Assembly (NCBI GenBank): GCA_947452315.1 | Contig: CANGCX010000006.1 | Location: 1-64,000 of the forward strand | Direction of reading: 5' to 3' | DNA from: Opitutia bacterium | GTDB lineage: Bacteria; Verrucomicrobiota; Verrucomicrobiia; Opitutales; Opitutaceae | Length of the DNA stretch: 64,000 nucleotides | Shown: piece after piece, positions 1 through 8,775 of the stretch | Position numbering within the stretch: position 1 is the stretch's first letter | How the letters are laid out: each line of letters starts with the position of its first letter | Notes under the pieces: generated by a model | Databases searched by the model: none | Told to the model about the DNA's origin: nothing | What the model saw: only the letters and a program-made list of their open reading frames with translations | Made by a program: the position numbers and the translations under genes

Positions 1-1614
1 AGGCGAATCCTTGGAATCGTTTTTTTGGTCGTCAGAATTTTGTTGGTCTTGCTGCTTTTGCGACGGATCGGATTTGTCGGAGGACTTGCTCTTGTCGTCT
101 TTGTTTTGCTGCTGGTTTTTATCCTGCTGGTTTTGTTTGTCCTGATCTTGTTTTTGATCGTCCTTTTTTTGGTCTTCGTCGGGCTTTTTCAGCAAAGCGT
201 TGAGTTCTTCGCGAAGCTTAGACCAATCGGCGGCTTTGCTGTCTAGGGCCGCCCCGGCTTCGACAGCGGTGAGTGCGTCTTGGAGCGGGCCTGGGTTGAC
301 GGGTTGTTGTTCGGACTGGAGACGTTGTCCCCAAGCCACGGTCTCGCGGGCGAGCTCGGCCCAGTCTGGGCCGGAGTGCGTGGGTGCGGCGGCCAGTCGC
401 GTAACGGTTTGGCTGAGGGCGGCGGAGGGGCTGGGCGCTGCGGGTGCGGTTGCATCGCTATCGGTGACGCTGCGGGCGGGAACTTTGGCGGCGGCAGCGC
501 TCAGATCGGCGGGGACGAGAGATAACGTGAAAGTGATCAACAGCAACGCGGCGGTGGCAACGGCGGCGGGTCCGCGCGCTGGCGTGCGGAGGGGGCGAGG
601 TTTGGGGCGCACCGGAAACTCGCGCCAGAAGCTGAGGACCAGGCAAAACAGCGCGGCGGCTAGCGGCCATTGGTAGCGCTCGACGAGTCGGATGGAGTTT
701 TTCTCGAGGAACTCGCCTTTTTGGCCAGCTTCTACGGTAGCCTGAATCAGTGAAGCGAGATCGACCCAGGTGGAGGCATCGCGGTAAACGCCTCCAGTCA
801 TATCGGCTAGCTCGCGGAGCGTATTGGGTTCAAGTTTGGAAAGTACCACGGCACCTCTGTCGTCTTTGACGAAGCCATTGGGGCCGTCCGGTATCATTGC
901 CCCAGCGGCGGTGCCGATGCCGAGCCCGAGTACGCGGATATTTTTCTTTTTCAGTTCTTCGGCGGTGGCTTTCCAGGTGTCGTCGGTCGCTTCACCGTCG
1001 GAGAGAATGATTAGAAAACGATCCGCTGAGCCACTTTGCTTGAAAGCTGCGAGCGAGGTCGTGATTAAGGCACTATAATTGGTCCCGCCTTCGGGCAAAT
1101 AGTCGGGACCGAGATTAGGTAAAAATTCACGGAGAATCTCGTAGTCGGCGCTTAGCGGAGATTGCAGAAAGGCGGTACCGGAGAACACGACTAGGCCGAT
1201 GCGTTCGCCGGCGAGACGCTCGAGTAGCGATTGGATAAGGAGCTTCGCGCGCTCGAGCCGCGAAGGCTTGACGTCCGGAGCGAGCATCGAGCGCGAAAGA
1301 TCGACTGCTAGCAGAATTTCGCGGGATTGATCAAAGACAGGCTCGTCGATGCGACCGTATTGCGGGCGGGCGAGGGCTGCTACGGCGAGTATAAGACCGA
1401 AAAATAACCACAGGCGTGGGCGTCGGCGAGGAGGCTTGGCGTCGGCGCTCTGGACGTTGAAGGACGAGAGCTGAAGCGAATCACCGCCTGCCTCTGCGCG
1501 TAGAATTTTGGGTTGGGTGAGAGCGTCGGTTCGTCGCGCGCGGCTGAGTTCCCAAACGAGCACGGTGAGTGGTACTAAGAATAACCAGAGAAGTTGGGGC
1601 GTCGCGAAGGTCAT
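1..1614 (-). CDS. VWA-domain protein, BatB-like, with C-terminal Gln/Asp/Lys/Asn-rich (BatC-like) region; runs off window start
   Basis: Minus-strand reading from ATG at 1614 (overlapping the BatA stop as ATGA) gives MTFATPQLLWLFLVPLTVLVWELSR...LLAVDLSRSMLAPD (MIDAS DxSxS)...; C-terminus is low-complexity QQDQQNQQDKNQQQNKDDKS-like. Absent from the ORF track, presumably because no stop lies inside the window. Confidence 0.85.
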   Translation of the reverse strand, partial: MTFATPQLLWLFLVPLTVLVWELSRARRTDALTQPKILRAEAGGDSLQLSSFNVQSADAKPPRRRPRLWLFFGLILAVAALARPQYGRIDEPVFDQSREILLAVDLSRSMLAPDVKPSRLERAKLLIQSLLERLAGERIGLVVFSGTAFLQSPLSADYEILREFLPNLGPDYLPEGGTNYSALITTSLAAFKQSGSADRFLIILSDGEATDDTWKATAEELKKKNIRVLGLGIGTAAGAMIPDGPNGFVKDDRGAVVLSKLEPNTLRELADMTGGVYRDASTWVDLASLIQATVEAGQKGEFLEKNSIRLVERYQWPLAAALFCLVLSFWREFPVRPKPRPLRTPARGPAAVATAALLLITFTLSLVPADLSAAAAKVPARSVTDSDATAPAAPSPSAALSQTVTRLAAAPTHSGPDWAELARETVAWGQRLQSEQQPVNPGPLQDALTAVEAGAALDSKAADWSKLREELNALLKKPDEDQKKDDQKQDQDKQNQQDKNQQQNKDDKSKSSDKSDPSQKQQDQQNSDDQKNDSKDSP

Positions 1615-2627
1615 GCGTTTGAGCGTGTGCTGGCTGGACGCGCGAGCAGGGCGGCGGCTAGAAGCAAAGCGAGGCCAGGGATTGCGACCCAAGGAAACAG
1701 CTCCGTTGTGAGTAAATAGCTCTTGGATTGAAATTCGATTTTCTGGGCGCGGTCGATCGCCTTAAACGCGGATTCGGCGGCTCCGGTGTCGAAGGCTCGG
1801 AAAAATTTTCCACCCGTGTTTTCGGCGAGCTCGCGCAGGGCGCCTTCATCTAGGTCTGACATCATGCGACGGTAGCCAACTTTGTTGCCTTTGTCGTCGA
1901 AGACCGGAAACGGCACGATGCCGTCTTTACCGGCACCTATCGCGTAGATGGGAATGTTGCGCGACTTGGCGAGATCGGCGGCTTGCGTGGGGGAAAGCGC
2001 TCCGCGGTTGTTTGCGCCATCAGTCATAAGAATAACAAAAGCTCCTTGGCGTTTGCCGGCGGTTTCGCGTTTGGCTTGCTCTAGGCGCGTGAGCGCGACG
2101 CCGAGGCCGTCGCCGATCGCAGTGCCGTCTTCGATGAGGCCAATTTTCACGCGCTCGAGTTGTGCGGCGAGCCAATCGTGGTCGGTTGTGAGCGGCGCCA
2201 TCGTATACGCGCGGCCTGAGAAAAGTACGATGCCGATGCGATCGGAGGGGCGTTTTTCAATAAACGCTTGTATGACGGGCTTGATCGCTTGAAGGCGGTT
2301 GATGCGTTCGCTGCCGCGTTCGTAATCTTCGGCGAGCATTGATGAAGAAAGATCTATGGCTAACATGATGTCGTAGCCTTCGGAGCGAACTTCGCGTTTG
2401 TCCTCAATATGCTGAGGTCGCGCTAGCCCAGCGACGAGTAGGATCAGTCCCGCGACAGCGAGGCCCGTAGGCCAGCGTGACGCCGATGCTAGCGAAGGCC
2501 GATGCCATGCGGCCGCGAAAGGCACAAGCAACACGGGTACGCGCCGACGTCCGCGCAGCCATAGACTCAATGGGAGAAGCGCCAGTGCGAGAAACCAAAG
2601 GGGGTCGTGGAGCGTATAATTTGGCAT
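1611..2627 (-). CDS. VWA-domain membrane protein, BatA-like
   Basis: MIDAS motif AIDLSSSM, terminal TM segments, operon with MoxR/DUF58/BatB. Start set at MPNYTLHDPLWF rather than 2651. Confidence 0.88.
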   Translation of the reverse strand: MPNYTLHDPLWFLALALLPLSLWLRGRRRVPVLLVPFAAAWHRPSLASASRWPTGLAVAGLILLVAGLARPQHIEDKREVRSEGYDIMLAIDLSSSMLAEDYERGSERINRLQAIKPVIQAFIEKRPSDRIGIVLFSGRAYTMAPLTTDHDWLAAQLERVKIGLIEDGTAIGDGLGVALTRLEQAKRETAGKRQGAFVILMTDGANNRGALSPTQAADLAKSRNIPIYAIGAGKDGIVPFPVFDDKGNKVGYRRMMSDLDEGALRELAENTGGKFFRAFDTGAAESAFKAIDRAQKIEFQSKSYLLTTELFPWVAIPGLALLLAAALLARPASTRSNA

Positions 2628-2631
2628 CGCT

Positions 2632-3573
2632 TCAACGGATTGAGCCAGCACGCATGCGGGCGTGGAAAAAACGCACGAGTGCGTCGAGGCGGTTCTCGCT
2701 TGTGCTCACAACGAGGCGGCTGAGGACATCGGGAAAGAGCGTGGTCCAATTCGCATCGCGGTCGTTGCGCCAATGGGCGTGTGCGGCTCGTTCGGCGGCG
2801 GAGTTTTCAATAGTCACGAGTTGCCCCGCCGTTGGGTCATATGCCGCGAATTGCCCCTGATCGGGCAGGGTGCGTTCCCACGGATCGTCCACGCGAAAGC
2901 CCATCATTTGGTAACGTCGACGCAACACCGCCCAGCCTTCCGGCTCAGGGCGCGGCGCGAAATCTCCGAGCCATAACATTACGCTGTGCTTCGGCGCGGC
3001 ACGGGATAACAAACGCCAGGGTATACCTGAATCGGCGGCGGGGTCGGCGTTCAATGTCGACAAACTCGGCGCCGGACACGCAAGCAAGCTAGCCGCCGCA
3101 TGCATGATCGCGCCCCGTCCGCGCACGGGTTCGCGGAAAAGATAATCTCCGCCGGGCGTCGCGTGGACGAAGCCAACGCGGTCGCGGTTCACCGCACCAA
3201 GTAACATCACGAGCCCCGCTAGCTCCATCAGGGCTTCACGTTTCGATTGTGCGCCCGAGCCGAATTGGAGGCTGGGCGTGTCTTCGAAGACCACCAACAA
3301 GGTGACCTCTCGCTCCTCGACAAATTTCTTGCGGTACGGCTCGCCGAGACGCGCGGTTACGTTCCAATCGATGTCGCGCACGTCGTCCCCGAAGGTGTAT
3401 TTGACGACTTGGTCGAATTCCATGCCGCGGCCGCGGAATGCCGAGCGGTACTCACCGCTAAGCTGGTTTTCCACAGCGTGGCGCACGCGCCACTCGAGTT
3501 GGCGGAGCATGGCCAAGGGCGACGCGGGGGCGTCGCCGTTGGACGTGGCGTAGACTGGAGGTTGATAAGCCAA
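2632..3573 (-). CDS. DUF58 domain-containing protein
   Basis: YRSAFRGRGMEFDQVVKYTFGDDVRDIDWNVTARLGEPYRKKFVEERE is the DUF58 signature; adjacent to MoxR and VWA genes. Confidence 0.92.
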   Translation of the reverse strand: MAYQPPVYATSNGDAPASPLAMLRQLEWRVRHAVENQLSGEYRSAFRGRGMEFDQVVKYTFGDDVRDIDWNVTARLGEPYRKKFVEEREVTLLVVFEDTPSLQFGSGAQSKREALMELAGLVMLLGAVNRDRVGFVHATPGGDYLFREPVRGRGAIMHAAASLLACPAPSLSTLNADPAADSGIPWRLLSRAAPKHSVMLWLGDFAPRPEPEGWAVLRRRYQMMGFRVDDPWERTLPDQGQFAAYDPTAGQLVTIENSAAERAAHAHWRNDRDANWTTLFPDVLSRLVVSTSENRLDALVRFFHARMRAGSIR

Positions 3574-3593
3574 AGCGACGAACCAGGCTAAAC

Positions 3594-4553
3594 TCAGGCG
3601 GCGGGAATTGGTGTCGTCGCGATGACCTGGGCGACGATTTTATCAGCAGTGATTTCTTTTGCCTCGGCCTCGTAGGTCAGGCCGATGCGGTGACGGAGCA
3701 CATCGGGTGCGATTTCTTGGACGAGCGCGGGCGAGACGAAATCGAGGCCGCGTAACCAGGCGAGGGCGCGGGCGGCTTGGTAAAGGGCAAGTGACGCGCG
3801 GGGCGAAGCGCCGAAGGTGAGGAGACGTTGCGCCGCCGGGCCCTCGGTGAGGGCTCGCGTCGCGCGGACCAGCGCTAGGATGTAATTGTGAACTGCCGGC
3901 GAGACGTGGATCTGGTCGACCTGTGAGCGCAGCTCCAAGAGTTCCTCCCCGCTGGAAGCAGCGACGAGCGCGGGTTGTTTGGTGACCTGGCCCCAGCGCA
4001 AGACCATCGTGGATTCCTCGGCGGCCGATGGGTAATCTACGATGAGTTTGAAGAGGAAACGATCTGTCTGTGCCTCGGGCAACGGGTACGTGCCCTCTTG
4101 CTCAACGGGATTTTGGGTGGCCATCACGAAGAACGGCTTCGGTAAAGGATGCGTTTGTCCGCCGATGGTGACCTGCCGCTCTTGCATAGCTTCGAGCAAG
4201 GCGGACTGGACCTTAGCGGGTGCGCGGTTGATTTCGTCGGCGAGGACGAGGTTGGCGAAGATTGGGCCGCGGTGGGCGGTGAACTCGCCGTTTTTAGGCG
4301 AAAAAATCATTGTGCCTACGACGTCGCTAGGAAGGAGGTCGGGGGTGAATTGCACGCGCTCAAATTGAACGCCGAGAGCGGTGCCAAGGGATTTAATGAG
4401 CAGCGTCTTGGCTAGGCCTGGCATGCCTTCAAGTAAGACGTGGCCATTGGCAAGCAGCGCGACGAGCAGGCGTTCGACGACAGCTTCCTGGCCAATGACG
4501 GCTTTGGCGATTTCGGTGCGGAGTTTCTGGGACCAAGCGGGACCGTTGAGCAT
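3594..4553 (-). CDS. MoxR-family AAA+ ATPase
   Basis: VIGQEAVVERLLVALLANGHVLLEGMPGLAKT (Walker A), LADEINRAPAKVQSALLEAMQE (Walker B/MoxR signature). Confidence 0.95.
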   Translation of the reverse strand: MLNGPAWSQKLRTEIAKAVIGQEAVVERLLVALLANGHVLLEGMPGLAKTLLIKSLGTALGVQFERVQFTPDLLPSDVVGTMIFSPKNGEFTAHRGPIFANLVLADEINRAPAKVQSALLEAMQERQVTIGGQTHPLPKPFFVMATQNPVEQEGTYPLPEAQTDRFLFKLIVDYPSAAEESTMVLRWGQVTKQPALVAASSGEELLELRSQVDQIHVSPAVHNYILALVRATRALTEGPAAQRLLTFGASPRASLALYQAARALAWLRGLDFVSPALVQEIAPDVLRHRIGLTYEAEAKEITADKIVAQVIATTPIPAA

Positions 4554-4672
4554 GAGCGGTGGGGGACGTTGAAAGAAGAAAAAGGAAGCGGATGGTGAAA
4601 TGTACTTCAGTAGTGCTGGGGCTGATTTGACTCGGCGCCCGGCAAAGAGTTTCCATTAGAAAACGGACCGCC

Positions 4673-5068
4673 ATGACCTTGCCATCCCAAATCTTGGAAA
4701 AACTGGCCGCCCTTGGGGTGCGCTTAGATGATGTCGAAGAGCGTTTTGTCCGCGGTTCTGGGCCGGGTGGGCAGAAAATCAACAAAACCAGCTCCACTGT
4801 ATGGCTACGGCACGATCCTACGGGCGTCGAAGTGCGCTGTCAGCGCGAACGCTCACAAGCGGCGAACCGTGAGCTCGCATGGGAGGAATTCGTGGCGAAG
4901 TTGTATGCCCGTAAATCTCAGGCGCTTGCAGCGGTTGTCGAAGCGCGCGAAGAAGAACGGCGTCGTACCCGACAGAAATCGCGCCGCCAAAAAATCCGTA
5001 TGATTCAATCGAAGAAGCACCGGGCGAAACATAAGGCCCGGCGCGGTCGGGTCGGTGGTGATGACTGA
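4673..5068 (+). CDS. Peptide chain release factor-like (RF-1 GGQ domain) protein
   Basis: RFVRGSGPGGQKINKTSSTVWLRHDPTGVEVRCQRERSQAANRELA; GGQ motif with basic C-terminal tail, no codon-recognition domain. Confidence 0.88.
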   Translation: MTLPSQILEKLAALGVRLDDVEERFVRGSGPGGQKINKTSSTVWLRHDPTGVEVRCQRERSQAANRELAWEEFVAKLYARKSQALAAVVEAREEERRRTRQKSRRQKIRMIQSKKHRAKHKARRGRVGGDD

Positions 5069-5086
5069 AATGCCCTCGTCGCGGTT

Positions 5087-7339
5087 TTATCGGCCTGGAC
5101 GGTAAGTGCGCTCTGCGTTTTTCTCGATGTCAGTACGATAAAACCAAGCTTCCTTGAATCTGCCGGCCGCGTAGAGATCGGCTTGATCGTTAAAATGGGG
5201 TGACGCAGGGTCGCCGCTTACGCCGCCGGCGAGCAGGGTTTTGGCTTGGATGCGCGGACCGAATTCGACCACGGCAACGAAGCTATTGCCGCGGTTGCCG
5301 TAGATGCGCTTCGTTGTTTGTGCTGGGCCGGATACGCCGAAAGCGGGCAGCGAGCCCCAGTCACTTGGGGCAAAGGCAATCGGCCTGCTCGGCACAGCGT
5401 CGTCGAACTTGGGGTTGATGTCTCCCGAAAGACGTTGGAAACGGTTGATTTCGCCCCAAGGCGTTTGCCACGTACCGAAATCGCGGGTTAACCGAGCGGT
5501 GACCAGCGTTAGGGCGTCGAGGCATTGCGGCGCGGTGAGCGTGGCGACGAGGTGATCTACGACGACCAGTTCGCGGTTTTTCGCTTCGCTGATCATAGGG
5601 CCGAATGATTGGGCCCATAGAATTGCAAGCGTCGTAGGAATGGAATCGACTGCGGCGCGATAGTCCCACGCACGCAGCGAGGCCACCGGCGCAGCTATGA
5701 CTGCACGGCGTGAATCATCGGCGGGCAGCGCATCGAAGGCGCGAAAGAGCTTGGGTAGGAGCGCTTCAAACGCCGGTAGCGCGGGATCGTAGGCGGCTGT
5801 GATGAGACTATCGAGTGTGAAGGGCTCCGCGCGTGAGAGCACTCGAACGGCATTGAGGCCGCGGGCGTTTTCGGGGTTGGACCAAAGGTAAGTGGGGTAA
5901 TCAGTGAGCTTGGGACTGGCAGTGCCGGCGGCGGAGAAAGGCCAGTTGTTGGTATTTTGGATCCAGCCGCTCGCAGGATTGAGTAGGTGGATCGTTTCCT
6001 CTACCTCGTGCAGGCCGCGCCATTCGGTCGCTGGGTCGCTGCCGTCGACAGGGAGTTTCCAGTTGAAACTTGGGTCGCGGCGAGGGGCGAAATTACCGTG
6101 GAAGTAGGCGATGTTGCCGTCGGCGTCGGCATAGACGGTGTTATTGGAAGTGTTGGTGCGCAGCGCCATCACACGCTTAAAATCAGCGTAGGTTCGTGCC
6201 TTAGTGCGTTGGTAGGATTGAGTGAGCGCAGGCACGGGATCATTCATCATTTTCACAGCGATCCATTGGCCGTCGGCGGCGCGCACGATCGGGCCGTGGT
6301 GGCTGAAATAAGCCGTGACGACTCGGTCTGTGGTCGACGAGTCGGCGGGATCGATGCGGTATCTAAGAGTGATCTTTTTGGCGATTAATGGCCTAGTGGA
6401 CTTTCCGTATCGATAGGCGGGGCCCTCTGGCGTGGGGATGATTGTCTCACGGTATTCATCTATGACGTCTGCGCCGTTGGATGTATGCATCCAGCCTATA
6501 CGGTCGTTGAAACCCTGGTATACGAAGAACTGACCCCACGTGGCGGCGCCGTAGGCATTGAGGCCCTCTGTGCTCACTGCGTGCAGCTCGGGCCGAAAAT
6601 AAAACGACGTATGTGGATTGATGAGCAACAGCGCGTGACCGGATGCGCTTTTGGCCGGGGAGATGGCAAAACCGTTGGACCCTTGCGCCTCGGGGGGCGC
6701 TGTTAAAGTGGTGGCATCTGTGGTAGTGCTGTCTGGTGAGGCCAAAGCGAGCGCGGGGCTTGGACTGTAGAAAGCTTCCAGGTTTTTCAGTGAAATCGAT
6801 TCGATGTCGCCGCCGATACTGCCCTCGGTGAAGGCGAGGGCCATCCATGGCTCAAATTGTGTGATCAGTTTCGGGTGCACGCCGGGGTGTGCGTAAAGGT
6901 AGAAATTTAAGCCGTCAGCAAAGGCGTCCATGAGCGCGCGCAGCCACTTGGGGCTGCTCGTGTATTTCGCGCGTAACTCAATTGGATCGATGAAGAGTTT
7001 CATGCGCAGGTCGCGGTAAAGCTCTTTTTCACCTTCGATCTCGGCTAGGCGACCTAGGGCGTTGATGTAGTTGAGTTCGATGCGATTGAAGTCGTCTTCA
7101 GCTTGAGCGTAAAGAAGACCGAAGACGGTATTCGCGTCAGTGTGGCCGAAAACGTGGGCAATGCCCCAAGTGTCGCGAATGATCGTTACATTGCGCGCAT
7201 GCTCCTGCCAGCGATTGAGGTCAGCAGGGGTAAGTGCGGCTGCGGTGATGGGCTGCGTTATGGGCTCGGCAAAGCAGGCGTTGAGGAGAATGGCGGCTGC
7301 GCCGAACGTGACGATAAAACGTAAAGGGGATAAACGCAT
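5087..7339 (-). CDS. Penicillin acylase family (Ntn hydrolase) lipoprotein
   Basis: N-terminal lipobox LLNAC; internal GSNGFAIS candidate nucleophile Ser; HVFGHTDANTVFGLLYAQAEDDFNR family N-terminal signature. Confidence 0.88.
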   Translation of the reverse strand: MRLSPLRFIVTFGAAAILLNACFAEPITQPITAAALTPADLNRWQEHARNVTIIRDTWGIAHVFGHTDANTVFGLLYAQAEDDFNRIELNYINALGRLAEIEGEKELYRDLRMKLFIDPIELRAKYTSSPKWLRALMDAFADGLNFYLYAHPGVHPKLITQFEPWMALAFTEGSIGGDIESISLKNLEAFYSPSPALALASPDSTTTDATTLTAPPEAQGSNGFAISPAKSASGHALLLINPHTSFYFRPELHAVSTEGLNAYGAATWGQFFVYQGFNDRIGWMHTSNGADVIDEYRETIIPTPEGPAYRYGKSTRPLIAKKITLRYRIDPADSSTTDRVVTAYFSHHGPIVRAADGQWIAVKMMNDPVPALTQSYQRTKARTYADFKRVMALRTNTSNNTVYADADGNIAYFHGNFAPRRDPSFNWKLPVDGSDPATEWRGLHEVEETIHLLNPASGWIQNTNNWPFSAAGTASPKLTDYPTYLWSNPENARGLNAVRVLSRAEPFTLDSLITAAYDPALPAFEALLPKLFRAFDALPADDSRRAVIAAPVASLRAWDYRAAVDSIPTTLAILWAQSFGPMISEAKNRELVVVDHLVATLTAPQCLDALTLVTARLTRDFGTWQTPWGEINRFQRLSGDINPKFDDAVPSRPIAFAPSDWGSLPAFGVSGPAQTTKRIYGNRGNSFVAVVEFGPRIQAKTLLAGGVSGDPASPHFNDQADLYAAGRFKEAWFYRTDIEKNAERTYRPGR

Positions 7340-7357
7340 GGCGACGAGCTGTGATTT

Positions 7358-8215
7358 TTAGAGAACTGAGAGAGTGTCGCCGACGCGCAGGACGCCGGAT
7401 TTGGTTTCGTGGATGAGATTTTGGCCGAAGTTCAACGAGGTGAATTGGACCGGGTCGCGTCGGTAGGTGGCGAGCGTTTCAAGTGGTTCGGGGCCGTCGA
7501 GCTGGCCGCTGGCTTGGTCGATGGTTGTGACGGTGCAGCGTGCACAGGGGCCACCGGCACGGAAGATGATGTCGCCAAGGCGAAAACGCAGCCATGTGTC
7601 TTCGGCGTATGCAGGGGCGTCGCTTATGATTAGATTGGGGCGGAAACGATCCATCGGCAGGGCTTCTGCGCCGCGCTCGATGAGACGGTTGTTGAGATCG
7701 GCAAGTGAGGATTCGCCTATGACGAGCATCGGGTAAGCGTCGGCGAAGGTCACGGTCTCGCCGGGGTGAGCGTTAGCTTTCGGTATCGGGCGATGGAATG
7801 TTTGGCCGAGGCGTACGAGACGACAACGCGCACCTAGAAAAGCGGAGAGCAATGCGGCTGGAGCTTCGCCGCAATCCTCGGCGAGGAGATTTTCACTTTT
7901 CCAAACACTCACGGTGCGGTTCTGAGCCGCTGAATCTGACGCAAGGGGAACACGTAGTGAGGTCGATTGGGGAGGGGAAAGAGTTAGGTGGGTGGCGTCC
8001 AAGGCTGTGGCGATGAGCGCCATACGTGGAAGGGTGCGCTGAGTGAGAAAGCGGCCAGATTCGTCTATGACTAGAAATCGTCGGTCGCCGACGAGTCCAT
8101 GGGAATCTAGTTTGGCAGAAGTAACCGAGAAGCCGCCCAGAGATTTGACTGGGTAAAGAAAAAGACCGCTGAGCCGCATGCCGGAAACGTCAATGCTTGC
8201 AGCGAAGTTTGGCAA
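7358..8215 (-). CDS. MOSC domain-containing protein (with MOSC N-terminal beta-barrel)
   Basis: SGLFLYPVKSLGG...GDRRFLVID...RFRPNLIISDAPAYAEDTW...GGPCARCTVTTIDQ. True start may be internal (~8182). Confidence 0.9.
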   Translation of the reverse strand: MPNFAASIDVSGMRLSGLFLYPVKSLGGFSVTSAKLDSHGLVGDRRFLVIDESGRFLTQRTLPRMALIATALDATHLTLSPPQSTSLRVPLASDSAAQNRTVSVWKSENLLAEDCGEAPAALLSAFLGARCRLVRLGQTFHRPIPKANAHPGETVTFADAYPMLVIGESSLADLNNRLIERGAEALPMDRFRPNLIISDAPAYAEDTWLRFRLGDIIFRAGGPCARCTVTTIDQASGQLDGPEPLETLATYRRDPVQFTSLNFGQNLIHETKSGVLRVGDTLSVL

Positions 8216-8236
8216 TCATGTGCTCAAGCGGTGGGC

Positions 8237-8252
8237 TAACCTTACAAGGTTA
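8237..8252. promoter_or_regulatory. Candidate operator: perfect 7-bp inverted repeat TAACCTT-AC-AAGGTTA
   Basis: Exact inverted repeat with 2-nt spacer in the intergenic region just upstream of the MOSC gene. Confidence 0.35.
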
Positions 8253-8374
8253 AACTCTATATCCAAAATTAAAGACAGTGCCGCGGGCCAAAAAACGAAT
8301 AAGCCCCTATGTGATCAAAAGAATCTAGCCTCATTGCGCGCGGGTTTGTCTGCTAATCCTAAATCAATCACTCC

Positions 8375-8773
8375 TCATGATTTCAGACGATATGTGACGA
8401 GATAAAATTGCGAGTTAGGTGGACTGGTGAAGACGCTTGGCGTGGTGCCGTCTAGGCCGTAGCAAATGCGGAGGAGCTCGCCCTTGCGTTGAAAAATCGC
8501 GGGAATGGTGCGGCCGGCGTTGGGCCCATTGGTTCCGCGGAGCGTGAGCGGGTGATGCGGATCTCCAAGTGTGAAGGAAAACGTGTAATGACCCCTGTCT
8601 GCAATCTCACCGCTGTAGTAAACAGCGTAGCGATCCAGCGTAAGTTGAATGGTCGTGTTATCGACCAGCAATGGGTGCGCAGGCTCACCGGCAAGTTCGG
8701 CGCGGACCATTTTCCAAGTGCCTTTGAGGGGATGATCGGACGGAGCTGCGTTAAAGTGAAGTGATTCTGCCAT
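8375..8773 (-). CDS. TIGR03067-like domain protein
   Basis: LKGTWKMVRAELAGEPAHPLL...YTFSFTLGDPHHPLTLRGTNGPNAGRTIPAIFQRKGELLRICYGLDG matches the general pattern of TIGR03067 proteins. Confidence 0.55.
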   Translation of the reverse strand: MAESLHFNAAPSDHPLKGTWKMVRAELAGEPAHPLLVDNTTIQLTLDRYAVYYSGEIADRGHYTFSFTLGDPHHPLTLRGTNGPNAGRTIPAIFQRKGELLRICYGLDGTTPSVFTSPPNSQFYLVTYRLKS

Positions 8774-8775
8774 GA

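Noticed and set aside
25-246. Plus-strand ORF encoding an extremely hydrophobic Leu/Val-rich peptide (MVVRILLVLLLLRRIGF...)
   Set aside because: It is the antisense reading of the Q/D/K/N-rich tail of the minus-strand BatB-like gene; the hydrophobicity is a codon-complement artefact.
8178-8405. Plus-strand ORF ending ITPHDFRRYVTR, reminiscent of the tyrosine-recombinase TPHDLRR box
   Set aside because: Only 75 aa, no other recombinase motifs; its 3' end is antisense to the TIGR03067-like gene and the rest is intergenic. Most likely coincidence.
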